A stretch of DNA of 64,000 nt from Xestospongia bergquistia (Eukaryota; Porifera; Demospongiae; Haplosclerida; Petrosiidae). Positions 11,797 to 22,360 of the stretch are shown piece by piece. Within the stretch, counting starts at the first letter, position 1. Each line of letters opens with the position of its first letter. The notes below the pieces were generated by a model that did not search any database, was not told the DNA's origin, and saw nothing but the letters and a program-made list of their open reading frames with translations. The position numbers and the translations under genes were made by a program. Where the stretch lies: assembly GCA_963965975.1 (NCBI GenBank), contig OZ014417.1:3887821-3951820 (forward strand), given 5' to 3'.

Positions 11797-14426
11797 CAAG
11801 TGAAACATCTCCAATTGTTGAATGCGTGTGGCTACTTCTCGCCGAGTTTGACATTTCATATAAGTCATCTACGCTTGGTGCATTCCAAGGATTCATCTTT
11901 CTGCATTGTATGTAATATCGAAGGATGCAGACACGTATTTAAGACATTCACTGCCTACAACAGCCACATATACCGTCATCATAGAACAGCACTTGGACTA
12001 GACAAGCATATTGAGGAGTCAAATATGCAATCAAGTAATGCACTTCAACCTTCAGCTACAGCTAATGATCTTGACATATTTGGTGATGAAGCTCCTGTTA
12101 GCTCATATGATGACCCTAATTCAACCTTAACAGATTACAGAACCACTCAACTATGTGGTCATACTATTAAAGCTGCTAAGTTCCTTCTTCATCTTCGAGA
12201 AGGTCGTAACATCTCTCAAGCTGCTTTAATTGATGTAATGGACAGTTGTAGTATTATGTGTACACAACAAGTTAATAATATGAAACTTGAAGTACGTCAA
12301 AAGTTGATTAAAGCTAATATTGACATTAGCAGTATTAGTGGATTGGAAGATGTTTTAAATGAACAACCATCTCATCCATTTGAAGGCATTGATACTATGT
12401 ATTTATTCGAGAAGTACTGTACAGATCATTTGGGCTGTATAGTAAGTGAACAACTATTGCATGAATTACATTTATTTGGTCATCAGAATTTATTGTTATT
12501 AAATGTAATTGTATATCTTATGTTGTGTTATTAGCTTTCTTATCATAGGAACCTCAAGAAATTTCATTTAAACAAACAAGTTGGATTAATCAGTTTGGGG
12601 GTTACAAACGAAGAAAGGTATTGAAAAAGGACAAATTTTATTACATTTCTTTGCTGGATAGTCTTACCAATATCCTTAAGCTAGTGGATTTTCAAACTGA
12701 AGTCTTAAATCCTCACAACAGCCATATTGACGAGCAATTAAATGACTTTTGCGATGGTACAATATTTCACTCACACCCATTGTTTAACTCGGATCCACAT
12801 ACTTTGCAAATAGTGGCTTATTACGATGAAATAGAGGTGGTAAATCCTCTTGGTTCATATGTCCGAAAGCACAAACTTGGGTGCATGTTTTATTTTCTAG
12901 CTAATGTAAGGCCAAAATATCGTTCCACTCTAAAAACAATACAACTTCTTGCTGTTGGAAAGTATGAGGACATTCAGAAACATGGAATTGATGAGTTTAT
13001 GGCACCATTTGTTGATGACATAAAGACATTGTACTGCGATGGAATAAAAGTGTCAATAGCTGGCACAGACCGTGTTTTACATGGTGGACTTTTGGCTTTC
13101 TTAGCAGATAACCTTGCTGCTCATTTAGTAGGTGGATTCAAACAAAGCATGTCCTTTGCACTAAGAATATGTCGGGGGTGCATGATTACACGTGAACAAT
13201 CACAAAGTCTTTTTTTGGAAAGAGATTGTGTACTACGCACACCAGACACCCATTTTGAGCAGTGTGCATTATTAAGAGGCTCACTTTTCGAACATTATTC
13301 AACATGTTATGGAATTACTAGGCTCTCAATACTAGAAGAAATCCCCAGTTTCTCTGTCACTAGTGGACTACCGCATGATATAATGCATGACTTATATGAA
13401 GGAGTTGTACCATATCACTTGTCACTTCTTCTTAATTATTGTGTTCGTGAAAAGTTTATTAAACTTGAAGAATTAAATCAGAGAATTACATCTACTGACT
13501 TTTTAAATAACAAGCCTTGTCTCATTGACCCTAACATATGCCATACTGAATCTAAAGTGAAACAGTCAGCTTCCCAAATGATGGCTCTCTGTCGTGAATT
13601 TCCACTTTTAATTGCAGACAAGATCCCTGAAAGTGATCCACACTGGCAAGTGTTCCTGTTACTTCTCAAAATATGCAGTATTGCTATTGCACCCACATGT
13701 ACCTATGACCTTATAGCTTATCTTAGAATAATTATTGATGAGTACTTAAGTACATTCTGTCGCCTTTATCCCCATAAGACTTTAATACCAAAACAACACT
13801 ATATGATTCATTATCCTTCACAAATGGAGAAGTTTGGCCCACTAATTAATTCATGGACTATGCGTCAAGAGTCTAAGCTAAGCTTTGTCAAAAGAGTATC
13901 TCGTTTTAGCAATTATAAGAATGTTCCTAAAACAATAGCACGAAGACATCAATTTTGGCTTTGCTATCAAATGCATTATAATCCCTTCATGCTTACACCT
14001 CAAATGGAAACAAGTCCAAAACATTCTTCTAATACTTTATCATGTGAAGACGACTACACTCAATGTGAACTGAAACGAATAGTTCCAGGTCTACGTGATG
14101 ATTCAATTCTTTATCATCCAGAATGGGTGAATCTTCAAAGCTCACATTTTCACAAAGGTTTGTACATACTAGTTAAGTATGACATAATGACTCCAGTTTT
14201 TGGTAAAATTATTGACCTAGTTACTATTGACAACATACTTATTATATGTGTGTTAGAGTATTATGGTCATTTCTTCAGTTCTCACTACAACGCATTTGCA
14301 ATTAAAACTAAAGGTGTTGTTTCAGCCATTTATGTTTCTTCATTAGCAGATCATCGTCCATTCCATGCTCGGTTTAATTTTTCATCAGAAAAAAATTTAT
14401 ATATAACACTGCCATACTATTATTAA
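11797..14426 (+). CDS. CACTA-like transposase with N-terminal C2H2 finger
   Basis: Two exons (to 12504, and 12549-14426) join across a 44-nt intron: LLLLN then EPQEISFKQTSW. The total is about 860 aa. The N-terminus carries a C2H2-like region (FHISHLRLVH, CNIEGCRHVFKTFTAYNSH, IYRHH). The core has IVAYYDEIEVVNPLGSYVRK, LGCMFYFLANVRPKYRSTLK, a Cys pair RICRGCM, LPHDIMHDLYEGVVPYHL, and a C-terminal PKQHYMIHYPSQMEKFGPL with WTMRQESKLSFVK. The D, D and E positions and the 'HYP...FGPL...E' block resemble the CACTA transposase/DUF4218 layout. It sits closest to one end of the element and is uninterrupted. The start is unclear: the frame opens after a TGA at 11791-11793, with only a GTG at 11800, so a short 5' exon is probable. 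This is the best candidate for the element's active transposase. Confidence 0.7.
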
Positions 14427-14941
14427 TATTGTTATGTGATGATAGTTATTTGCTTATTTGTTTCACTTTGAAAAATAATATTTTATATTGTAATTTGATC
14501 ATAAACTTAATAAACATAAATAAGTCAGAGGTCAGTACTATATAGATCTAGACGAGGGATTCCTTTAAAAATTAACCTGAAAATTATTAACTAATTATTA
14601 TAATAATCAGATAAGATGTTAATTCTACATTAATTTTTGATTTTAAGGAATATCTAGATTGTTTTAACCTTCATGGTATTGAAATAACAATATTAAGTGA
14701 TTATTATCACTATTTTTGCTGAGGAAGATATGACTTGATATATGTGTTGTTGTTTTTACCTTATGATTATTTAAAATTTAATTTTCTTATTGATTATTAT
14801 AACATAGAATGTTTATTTTAAATAACAAGGTTAGAAATAATCTTTGATTGTCCTTTTCATATTAAGACTGGTTATTATAGCTGAGGAAAATGTAATTAAA
14901 AAAACTACATAAAGTTAATTTAACATTTATTTTTTGCAGTG
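14427..14941. repeat. Right subterminal region and terminal inverted repeat of the CACTA-like element
   Basis: AT-rich non-coding sequence with repeated TTAA-type motifs ends in GTTAATTTAACATTTATTTT followed by TTGCAGTG, the inverse of the left end. Polyadenylation-like AATAAA signals for the upstream transposase gene lie around 14508-14520. Confidence 0.6.
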
Positions 14942-15099
14942 TACCTATGAATGTGTTTTAAGTCTTTCGGTTGATGTTTGCAAGAACCTGTATAAGTGAC
15001 TTGTGGTCATATTTCTGTACAATTGATGATTTATGTACATTTATTGTTGAGTTAGTATCTACTAAGTACATTTACCAAATAAGACAATTATATATAATT

Positions 15100-15565
15100 G
15101 CCATTATTATCACAGGAGTCCAAAGGATGTCCTTAATGTCCACACATCCCTTGAGGACTAAGGGACAGGATGGACAATTACATATAATGGCTAGTATTAT
15201 CACAGGAGCCCTAGGAATGTCCTTAATGTCCACACATCCCTTGGGGACTAAGAGATGGGATGGACAATTATATATAGTGGTCAATATTATCATAGACGTC
15301 CAAGGGATGTCCTTGATGTCCACACATCTCTTAGGGACTAAGGGATTGGATGTTAATTATATATAGTGGTCAGTATTATCATAGTAGTCCAAAGGATGGA
15401 CATCTACTGACAGGGGGTAGTATTATCATAGGAGTTCAAGAGTTGTCCTTAATGCCCACACATCCCATGGAGACTAAGGGATGAGATGGACATTTATTGA
15501 CAAGGGGTGGTATTATCATAGGAGTTCAAGGGATGTCCTGGGATGTCCTTAATGTCCATGTGTCC
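15100..15565. repeat. Minisatellite related to the 315-1275 array, inverted
   Basis: About five to six units of ~90 bp contain ccaaaggatgtccttaatgt, cacacatcccttgaggacta and agggacaggatggacaatta, separated by 'tattatcacaggag'. Read on the opposite strand, the left array shows matching blocks (cataggatgtcctttactgt; gggatggacaag). The two arrays are therefore homologous and point in opposite directions. Confidence 0.75.
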
Positions 15566-15602
15566 TCTGATATGAAGAACAGCTAGCGATAATCAATTAG
15601 GA

Positions 15603-15821
15603 TGGGATGTATTCCCCAAATCCCCATGGACAGTCTATGGCAAAACTGAACATGTTGCAAAATGTAACAAAGCTAGATGTTGGTACTGCTGGAATGTTAA
15701 TAAAATGAGACTTGGAACCAGACTAAAATGTAAAGCATGTGATGTTCCTCTTTGTATTTATGCTAATGATGAAGATGATTGCTGCTTTGAAAAGTATCAT
15801 ATAAATCCACAACTGCATTAG
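15603..15821 (+). pseudogene. piggyBac-type transposase C-terminal cysteine-rich tail
   Basis: An open segment reads HVAKCNKARCWYCWNVNKMR, LGTRLKCKACDVPLC and CCFEKYH before a TAG at 15819. The C-x4-C-x2-C ... C-x2-C-x4-C ... CF-x-x-YH pattern is the C-terminal cysteine-rich domain of piggyBac transposases. Nothing of the catalytic core is present. It is a short remnant just after the minisatellite. Confidence 0.6.
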
Positions 15822-16249
15822 ACAGTACTTACTAACTATCATTATCATTTCACTTACTATCTTTATGTTATCACTCATGTAATGTGTATTCATTTTATCA
15901 CTCATGTTTCTATACCTAAAACTGTGTAATAATAAAACAATAAAATAGCTTACTTACAGACACAGGTAGTTTAGCTTTGACACAAACACCTTCTACAAAT
16001 TTAATAAAACATAACGACTCACTTAGAGTAGTATAAATAAAGAAATGGCAAATCAATCTCCTCAGTGGGGAGACCAACTTGTGAAACATCGTAAAACAAA
16101 CACTTTATACAAAACTAGTGATAACACAGACACAAAAATGACCTCTTTTTCCACTGGAGTACTTCAGGTGAGCTTATGATCTTGTTCTTTTGCTAAAAAA
16201 CGAAGAAAAAAGCACACACAAACAATGCGTTTTTAACTAAAATGTTATG

Positions 16250-19070
16250 GTCAAGAGCATATAATGTTCATGCATGAATGGTTGGTAAATGGGTAGTTGG
16301 CATACAACAAAGGTATATACAAGTGAGTGGGATTTGTGCCCTGTCTGTGGTTTCTCTTCATTTCTTTGCCACCGTTGTGTCTTTGTGGTTTTGTTACTGT
16401 GTTTGCTTGTAAGTTTTATTATGGAGTTACTTCCACTCTTTGGAGTCAGCTGTGAGTTACTGATGGAAGAGTTTGTGAAAAAGTTGAGATTCAAAAGCTC
16501 AGATAAGTTTGGAGACTTGAGAAAATCTTTGTTCCTGGATGCTGTAAGTAGGAACCTAGCTGACCCTGGGGATGTGTTAGTGTCAAGACAGAAAGTTGGA
16601 GTAGGGAAGACAGTGTAAGAAAAGCACATTGAAGATATCTGGATGTTACCTAGTGCTATAAGGAGGTGTGATTCCATTCCACGCACTCTACTGAAGAATG
16701 GAAAATGAGGAGTTTGCTAGGAGCCAGGCTAAACAAAGGAGAATTAAGGTATAAGTGTTGTAGACTGTGCCATGGCAGATGTTCTGTTGCTAGGCGGGGG
16801 AGGGGGGAATGGCTGCATGGATCCAGAGTGTAAATTGACTGGCTTGAAAGATTTGGTCCTGCAGAGGGGCCACTGAAGAGAAGAATAGAATGTGGAGGGC
16901 TGTGAGGAAATGAGTGCAATGGTGTGCTGCCAGATCAGAGAGATTACGAGTGCAAAAGAGAGACAGTTTGTTTGTTGCCCAGGATAGTAGACCCCATAAA
17001 CGAAGAAGTCTAGATGCTCCAAGCTGGTTGTAAGGGAAGAAACAATACAGGATCCTGAGACACTCCTAAAGTATGGGCAGAGCATTTCCAAAAGCTGGGT
17101 GAATTGTGGTTGGAAGATACTCCCAATATGTTTTCTCAGAAAGACAAGATGCGACTATTGGAAGTACAATCTTGTAAGAATGAGGTGTTTCTATTTGATG
17201 TTCACTTCACTGCAAAGGAGATGTCAAGGGCTGTCAACAGGCTAAAGAGGAGGAAAGCACTGGGCCTTGATGGGCTGATGGCAAAGCACCTGAAGGCTGG
17301 TGGAGATGCTGTGATCACACGGTTAATAAAGATCCTAAATGATGTTGTTGTTTTGGAAGTTGTACCTGAAGTATCGAAGAGTGATGTCACAGTGCGCATC
17401 TATAAGAGAGGTTGGAGGGATCCTTTGAAGGTCAACAGCTACAGAAGGATTACACTCACATCTATGGTCTCCAAAGTTCTGGAATTCTTGCTATTAGAAC
17501 GTCTCGATTTGCTTTTTATGGAAGCAGGTCTGCCACATGTTAACCAATCCGCTTATAGGAAAGCAGTCTCTTGATCTGATGCCATTTTTGCTACACAAGA
17601 GGTTGTTGTCAAATACGTTAGAGGTGGAAGTTGTGTCTATATGTGTCTGTATGGCTTGCAGAAAGCTTTCAACTCTGTTGAATATCCAGTGTTGTTAGAG
17701 AAGCTGTTTGATGTTGGAGTGAATGGTAAGATGTGGAGACTCTTGAAGAGCTAGTATGATGGAGGCTCCTGCAAAGTGAGGATGGATGAGATGCTCTCTG
17801 AGCATTTCCTGGTGGAGAGAGGTATGAAGCAGGGGTCGGTGCTGTCCCCAGCACTCTTTCTGTTGGTGATGGAGCCCCTTCTTAGGCAGTTGCAGGTATC
17901 TGGTGTTTGTTTGTCAACAAATTCTATGCTGGAGGTTTCCTTCATGCTGATGATGTCAGAACTTTGGCAACAAGTGAGGAATCATTGTAGTATCAGGTAG
18001 CTTTCATGAAAGTGTTTCCTGAGGAAAACCTTTTCAAATTGAATGTTAGTGAATGCGAGATTGTACTTTTCTCAAGTCAAAAGGGTTTTGAATTTCCTGT
18101 CTATGAGGTGAATGGTCTGTCATGCCAACTGGGTACGTAGGAAAATGTCTGGGTTACTGGAAGAGGGAAGACCTATTGGCATCTACATCTATTGATGAGA
18201 GCATCAGGAAAGCCTGTCATGCCTTTTTCCATTTTTGTAGCATTGGTGTGTTTCAGGGTGATGTTAGTCCACTGTCTTCAAGAGCTATGCTGGAGTCATG
18301 TGTTATACTGATTTTGTTGTTTGGATGTGAGAATTGGATCTTGACGAAGACCTTACGGCAGAAACTAGAGGCCTTTCGGGGAGAGCTAGTGAAGCGAGTA
18401 CTAAAGTGGCCATGACATAACTCTAATACTGCAGCTATTACGGCTTTGGAGGTTCCAACCATGAGGTACATAATTTTGGTAGGAAATTAGGCTTTCTCCA
18501 TCGTGTTGTTGTGAGTAACCCTGTCAGCCTGACTGGACATGTGATACTGGCACTCAGTGATGATGCTGATTCGTCATATCTGGTGAAGGAGTGCAAGGAG
18601 CTGGAGGAGTGGTTTGGATTGACTTTCACAGATATCATCCTCAGTGGGAGTCTTGGCTCTATCAGGGACATGAAGAAGGAAATGCTTGCACTCGATAAGA
18701 AGCATGCAGACAAATGCTATGGTTGCAGAGGTGTCGAGACGGATTGGTTGGTCCCGGCTCTGGGATGCAGCTCTGTATTTTGGATGGAAGACAGTGAAAG
18801 GCCTGCAGCTGCTGAGTAGAGCTTTGACTCATCACAGAAGAGGCAATCACCCATGTCAGATGCCACTCCACTCCCTGAGTTATCAGTGTTGGATCACATC
18901 TTGGTCTCACATTGCGAAAAGCTCCATCTGGATCGCGAGCTGGACTACAAGAAGTCGATGAACTTATTAGAAAAACTCCATTTAGATAAGTTTAGTAACA
19001 TATTTATTACATAATGATTTTATTCCAAATCGTGCCCACTGGGGCTATCGAATAAACTTTGACTTTGACG
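16250..19070 (+). mobile_element. Decayed non-LTR retrotransposon (LINE)
   Basis: Broken reading frames on the plus strand keep reverse-transcriptase signatures. These include MSRAVNRLKRRKALGLDGL (the G-x-D entry block), VNSYRRITLTSMVSKVLE, then ERGMKQGSVLSPALFLLVME, and, in a shifted frame, AGGFLHADDVRTLATS (Y/F-x-DD-type active site). At least four frame changes and several stops separate these blocks. The 3' end (about 18850-19060) encodes a Leu/Lys-rich C-terminus ending near TTTACATAATGATTTTATTC. This segment is less AT-rich than the rest of the window, consistent with a foreign or older insertion. It ends about 100 bp before PRDM9-like copy 1. Confidence 0.7.
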
Positions 19071-19089
19071 TTGACTTGTAAAGGGTTAA

Positions 19090-19163
19090 ATTTTAGAGGG
19101 AGTTGCTAATATTTTTAACGGAAATATAGTCGTCTGTTATCAAGTTAGACTTAGGCGTTCGAA
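19090..19163 (+). promoter_or_regulatory. Shared upstream box of the PRDM9-like genes (copy 1)
   Basis: GGGAGTTGCTAATATTTTTA followed by ACGGAAATATAG lies 35-70 bp before the ATG. The same box precedes copies 2 (27015-27060), 4 (45860-45895) and 6 (55420-55460). Altered forms precede copies 3 (42200-42240) and 5 (50900-50945), where TAACGG has become TAACAA. The core TAACGG fits the animal MYB consensus (YAACNG). That the box is promoter sequence is inferred from its position and conservation. Confidence 0.45.
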
Positions 19164-21535
19164 ATGGCAGGTATAATGCAAGAATTGTGTGACTACGAGA
19201 AGGGAAGACTAGGGAATATTAAAAAGAATATTGAACTCACGAAAACTTTAAGTAAAATACTATTAAATGGTAAATAAAAAGTCATAAAGATTGTGTGTAG
19301 GTTTAGATGTTAAGTCCCAAAACAAGAGTAGATTTAGGAAAAAGAGAAGGAGACGGTATAGTAATTGTAGTAATAGTAGCAGTGATAGTGGAGATGAATG
19401 GACACCTGCTCTAGAGACTTGTGTGATGAAGAAAAAAAGTGATATCACAAGAGGTAATAAATTTTTAAATTAAATATGAATGTTATTTTATTGTGTTTAG
19501 TTCCAGTAGTTGAGAATGCAGTGAGAGATCCTCTGTGTGATATAGCAGAACATGTGGTAAGTGTTTGATACAACTGTAATGTTGGGCTATCGCTCTCAAT
19601 AATGTTAGGATTATCCACATGCGAGTGTCTTGAAGCAGCAAAAACCACACCAAAAGAAATATTACCAATCTGTAGAGGTGGAGGAGCCTTCATTTGAGAG
19701 CCATAATTGCAACTTGTTGAAGGAGTTTTTCGAGTTATTTGGAAATGATAATACTGAAGAATATGAAGACTTTGAAGGATTTGATATTGAAGATGTGTAA
19801 GTTAGATTATATCAGTATTTCTCATGTTATTTTCTTAATACAGTGGTGATGTACCTCAGTTTCCAGTTAGTGAACGATATCCTAAAAGATTAATTCAACA
19901 AAAACAATACAGAGAAGATGAACTATCTGATGAAGATGAATATCTCTGTAAGTTCAGTATCAACATGGTTACTTCTACAACCTTTGTTACTAGTTTGTGA
20001 TAACTGTGAGGAAATTCATCATGGTGACTGTCCTGTTCATGGACCCTTACTAACTCTAGATCCTTCTAGTGGTCATGATGAAGCATCTCTACAATACACT
20101 AGCATATTTGTTCCATCTGAATTAACTGTTAAACCTTCTAAGATACCCAATGCTGGACTGGGTGTTTTTGCTACGCAGTTTATACCTCGTAGAGTTAGAT
20201 TTGGTCCTTATGAAGGAAGGAGAGTATTAAAAGAAGAGCTCACTGAAGGAGAAGATACTAACTACATGTGGGAGGTACTGTAGTAATGTAATAAAAAGTA
20301 TTAATTATTTTAATTTATTCAGGTAAAACATTTTGGAGAGTCATATTATATTGATGGTCAATCAGATAAGGAAAGTAATTGGTTACGATTTATTAACTGT
20401 GCTCGTAATGAAGATGAGCAGAATTTAGTAGCTTTTCAATATCATGGTAACATCTATTATCGTTCATTCAAGCATATATATCCTGGTAATGAACTCTATA
20501 TATGGTATGGTGAACAATATGCATTAGAACTTGGGATTACAACTAGTTTTGAAGAAGGTAGAGTAATTGTTTTGACAGAAATAACTTTACTATAAATTTG
20601 TAGATGATTATCAATTTTATAATTGCAAAAACTGTGGAAGTAGTTTTGTTTTGAAATCTAATTTTGATTTGCATCTTCAACGTAACCCTAACTGTCTTTC
20701 TGCTAATCCTCAATGTTTTACTTGTCAAAAGTGTCAAGAAAGCTTTTGTGAATTGTATCAGTTACAAGACCACATTCGTAAACATGAGCTATTTAATGTA
20801 AAAGAAGAAAAGCAAAAAAAGGGGCTCATTTCCAATGATAAACTGGTAGTTGGAAATCCAGATAACACTTGTGATTACTGTGGAAAGAAATTTTCGTTTC
20901 AGTCATTGTTAAAGAGACATCTTCGTATTCACACTGGTAATAAACCTTACCAATGTCAGTACTGTAGAAAAGGATTTAATCAAAGCAGTAGTCTCAAAAC
21001 TCATCTTCGTATACACACTGGTAATAAACCTTACCAATGTCAGTACTGTAGAAAAGGATTTAATCAAAGCAGTAGTCTCAAAACTCATCTTCGTATACAC
21101 ACTGGTTATAAACCTTACCAATGTCAGTACTGTGGAAAAGAATTTAATCAGAATAGTAGTCTCCAAACTCATCTTCGTATACACACTGGTGATAAACCTT
21201 ACCAATGTCAGTACTGTGGAAAAGGATTTAATCAAACCGGTCATCTCCAAATTCATCTTCGTATACACACTGGTGATAAACCTTACCAATGTCAGTACTG
21301 TGGAAAAGAATTTAGTCGTAATGCTAATCTTAAAAGTCATCTTCGGATACACACTGGTGATAAACCTCACCAATGTCAGTACTGTAGAAAAGGATCTATT
21401 CAAAAGGGTCATCTCCAAACTCATCTTCGTATACACACTGGTTATAAACCTTACCAATTTCAGTGCTGTGGAAAAGGATTTATTCAGAACGGTAGTGTCC
21501 AAAGTCATCTTGGTATTCATCTCAAAAATAGTTAA
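19164..21535 (+). CDS. PRDM9-like histone methyltransferase/zinc-finger protein, copy 1 (intact)
   Basis: Eight exons (19164-19251, 19301-19453, 19501-19556, 19609-19796, 19844-19947, 19994-20274, 20323-20557 and 20604-21535) join in frame to 678 aa. Residues ~9-30 (CDYEKGRLGNIKKNIELTK) match the KRAB-like helix of PRDM9; a basic run and DSGDEWTPAL follow. Exon 5 gives an SSXRD-like segment (ERYPKRL...LSDEDEYL) leading into a zinc knuckle CDNC-x7-C-x2-H (198-212). The PR/SET domain (~230-368) has GLGVFATQFIPRRVRFGPYE, NCARNEDEQNLVAFQYHGNI and ELYIWYGEQYALELGI, keeping the Tyr residues that are catalytic in mammalian PRDM9. A C2HC-like and a C2H2 finger precede an array of eight 84-bp fingers with TG(D/N/Y)KP linkers. 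The last finger has lost its first Cys. Expected role: H3K4/K36 methylation at sites chosen by the fingers; unproven here. Confidence 0.9.
20880..21535 (+). repeat. C2H2 finger minisatellite, copy 1 (8 fingers x 84 bp)
   Basis: 28-codon units encode [10 protein letters not shown], a variable helix, L-x-x-HLRIH and TGDKP. Helix residues -1 to 6 read FQSLLKR, QSSSLKT (twice), QNSSLQT, QTGHLQI, RNANLKS, QKGHLQT and QNGSVQS. Two successive units are identical in protein and nearly so in DNA, showing recent duplication. Outside the helix positions the units are almost invariant. Confidence 0.85.
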
Positions 21536-22175
21536 CTATTTTTTCTAATCATTATTCATTATCACTTTATTAAATTACCATAGTAACAACACTACACAAA
21601 TATAGTTCTAGATAAGTTAAAGCAGTTCCGGGGCGACTAATCACAAGTTCCTGTGCACCGTAATAACAAAATACAATGTCACTGTAGCTAGTGGAGTAAG
21701 TGAAGTCAACACCTCTAACCAGTGATAGCAGTGCTTCTTATACAATTAAAGTGGATGTAAATTGTTTTGTTATGACAATTATTATCCTACTTAAAATTCG
21801 TCCCACTGTACAAAATATTACAAAATTATTTTATCCTAGAATAAAATATTGCTTCAGGATTTTGTCCTACCATCACAAAATTTATCGTAAGACAAAAAAA
21901 TTTTGGCTTGCAACATTTTATCCTAAGGTAATAAATTGCTTGCCAACATTCTATCCCAGGACAATAGATGGCTTGCTATATTTTAGTCTCTGAAAAAATA
22001 ACGTGTTATATTTCATTCTATAGACTAATAATAATATTCTAGGATAGCATGATTATTATTTTGTTTATATTGGAGAGCTGATAATGCTAGTATATTTCAA
22101 AAACTCTAAACTTTTGAACTAGAACATTATCCAGAAATTTTATCACACAGGTTATAAACCAAATTTAATTTGCAC
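21536..22175. repeat. Conserved 3' block of the PRDM9-like duplication, copy 1
   Basis: This block follows each PRDM9-like copy (also 29446-29995, 48811-49365, 57950-58375 and 62260-62805). It contains 'aacagaatacaatgtcactg', 'accagtgatagcagtg' and an AT-rich part built from short palindromes such as ttatcctaggataa and tgtcctaggacaaa. It then leads into a fragment of finger sequence ('tatcacacaggttataaacc' here). No gene is seen. The palindromic part may be a small non-autonomous transposon inserted into a formerly longer finger array. Confidence 0.6.
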
Positions 22176-22261
22176 TGTACCACCCACTATTAATTTATTA
22201 GAAGTCACAACCACCACTAGTCTCACATATGCATAGCCAGCCAGCCACAAGTCTTGCATAG

Positions 22262-22360
22262 CCAACCCTCTTTATATTAGTATACTTATCCTTACATCTC
22301 TAGTCCAGTATTTGCATTAAATTATCAATACGACACATGGCAACTTCATAACATTAGGCA
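22262..22360 (+). pseudogene. PAE/Notum-like exon relic
   Basis: The sequence ttagtatacttatccttaca ... caatacgacacatggcaact is a copy of the PAE exon encoding the SPIFVLNSQYDTWQLHN region (compare 25860-25945 and 60150-60225). It is isolated and cut short. Confidence 0.6.

Larger units (their letters stand above)
5021..14941. mobile_element. CACTA-like DNA transposon, ~9.9 kb, multi-gene
   Basis: The left end at 5021 reads CACTGCAAAAAA and the right end at 14941, read inwards on the minus strand, also reads CACTGCAAAAAA. Both are followed by AT-rich subterminal sequence containing AAAGTTAATTTAAC (5094-5107 and about 14911-14924) and many other GTTAA/TTAAC blocks. CACTR termini with subterminal repeats are typical of the CMC (CACTA/Mirage/Chapaev) superfamily. 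The flanks read ...GTA | CACTG...CAGTG | TAC..., which fits a 2-bp TA target duplication or a TIR extended by GTA; a 3-bp direct duplication is not visible. Inside lie a transposase-like gene (plus, 11.8-14.4 kb), a Plavaka-like gene part (minus, 8.2-9.6 kb), a SAM-domain gene (minus, 5.6-7.9 kb) and two small genes. Confidence 0.7.

Noticed and set aside
15072-15366. Open frames on both strands of the right minisatellite
   Set aside because: Same reason: repetitive sequence without stops, not conserved between units.
300-15600. CRISPR array or bacterial operon interpretation of the repeats
   Set aside because: The repeats are directly tandem without unique spacers, and the genes have spliceosomal introns, so the DNA is eukaryotic.
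19263-19448. Antisense frame rich in Ser/Leu opposite PRDM9-like exon 2 (also at 27116, 42543, 45915 and 55526)
   Set aside because: It is the complement of the Ser/Arg/Asp-rich exon 2; the sense exon joins in frame with its neighbours and matches the family.
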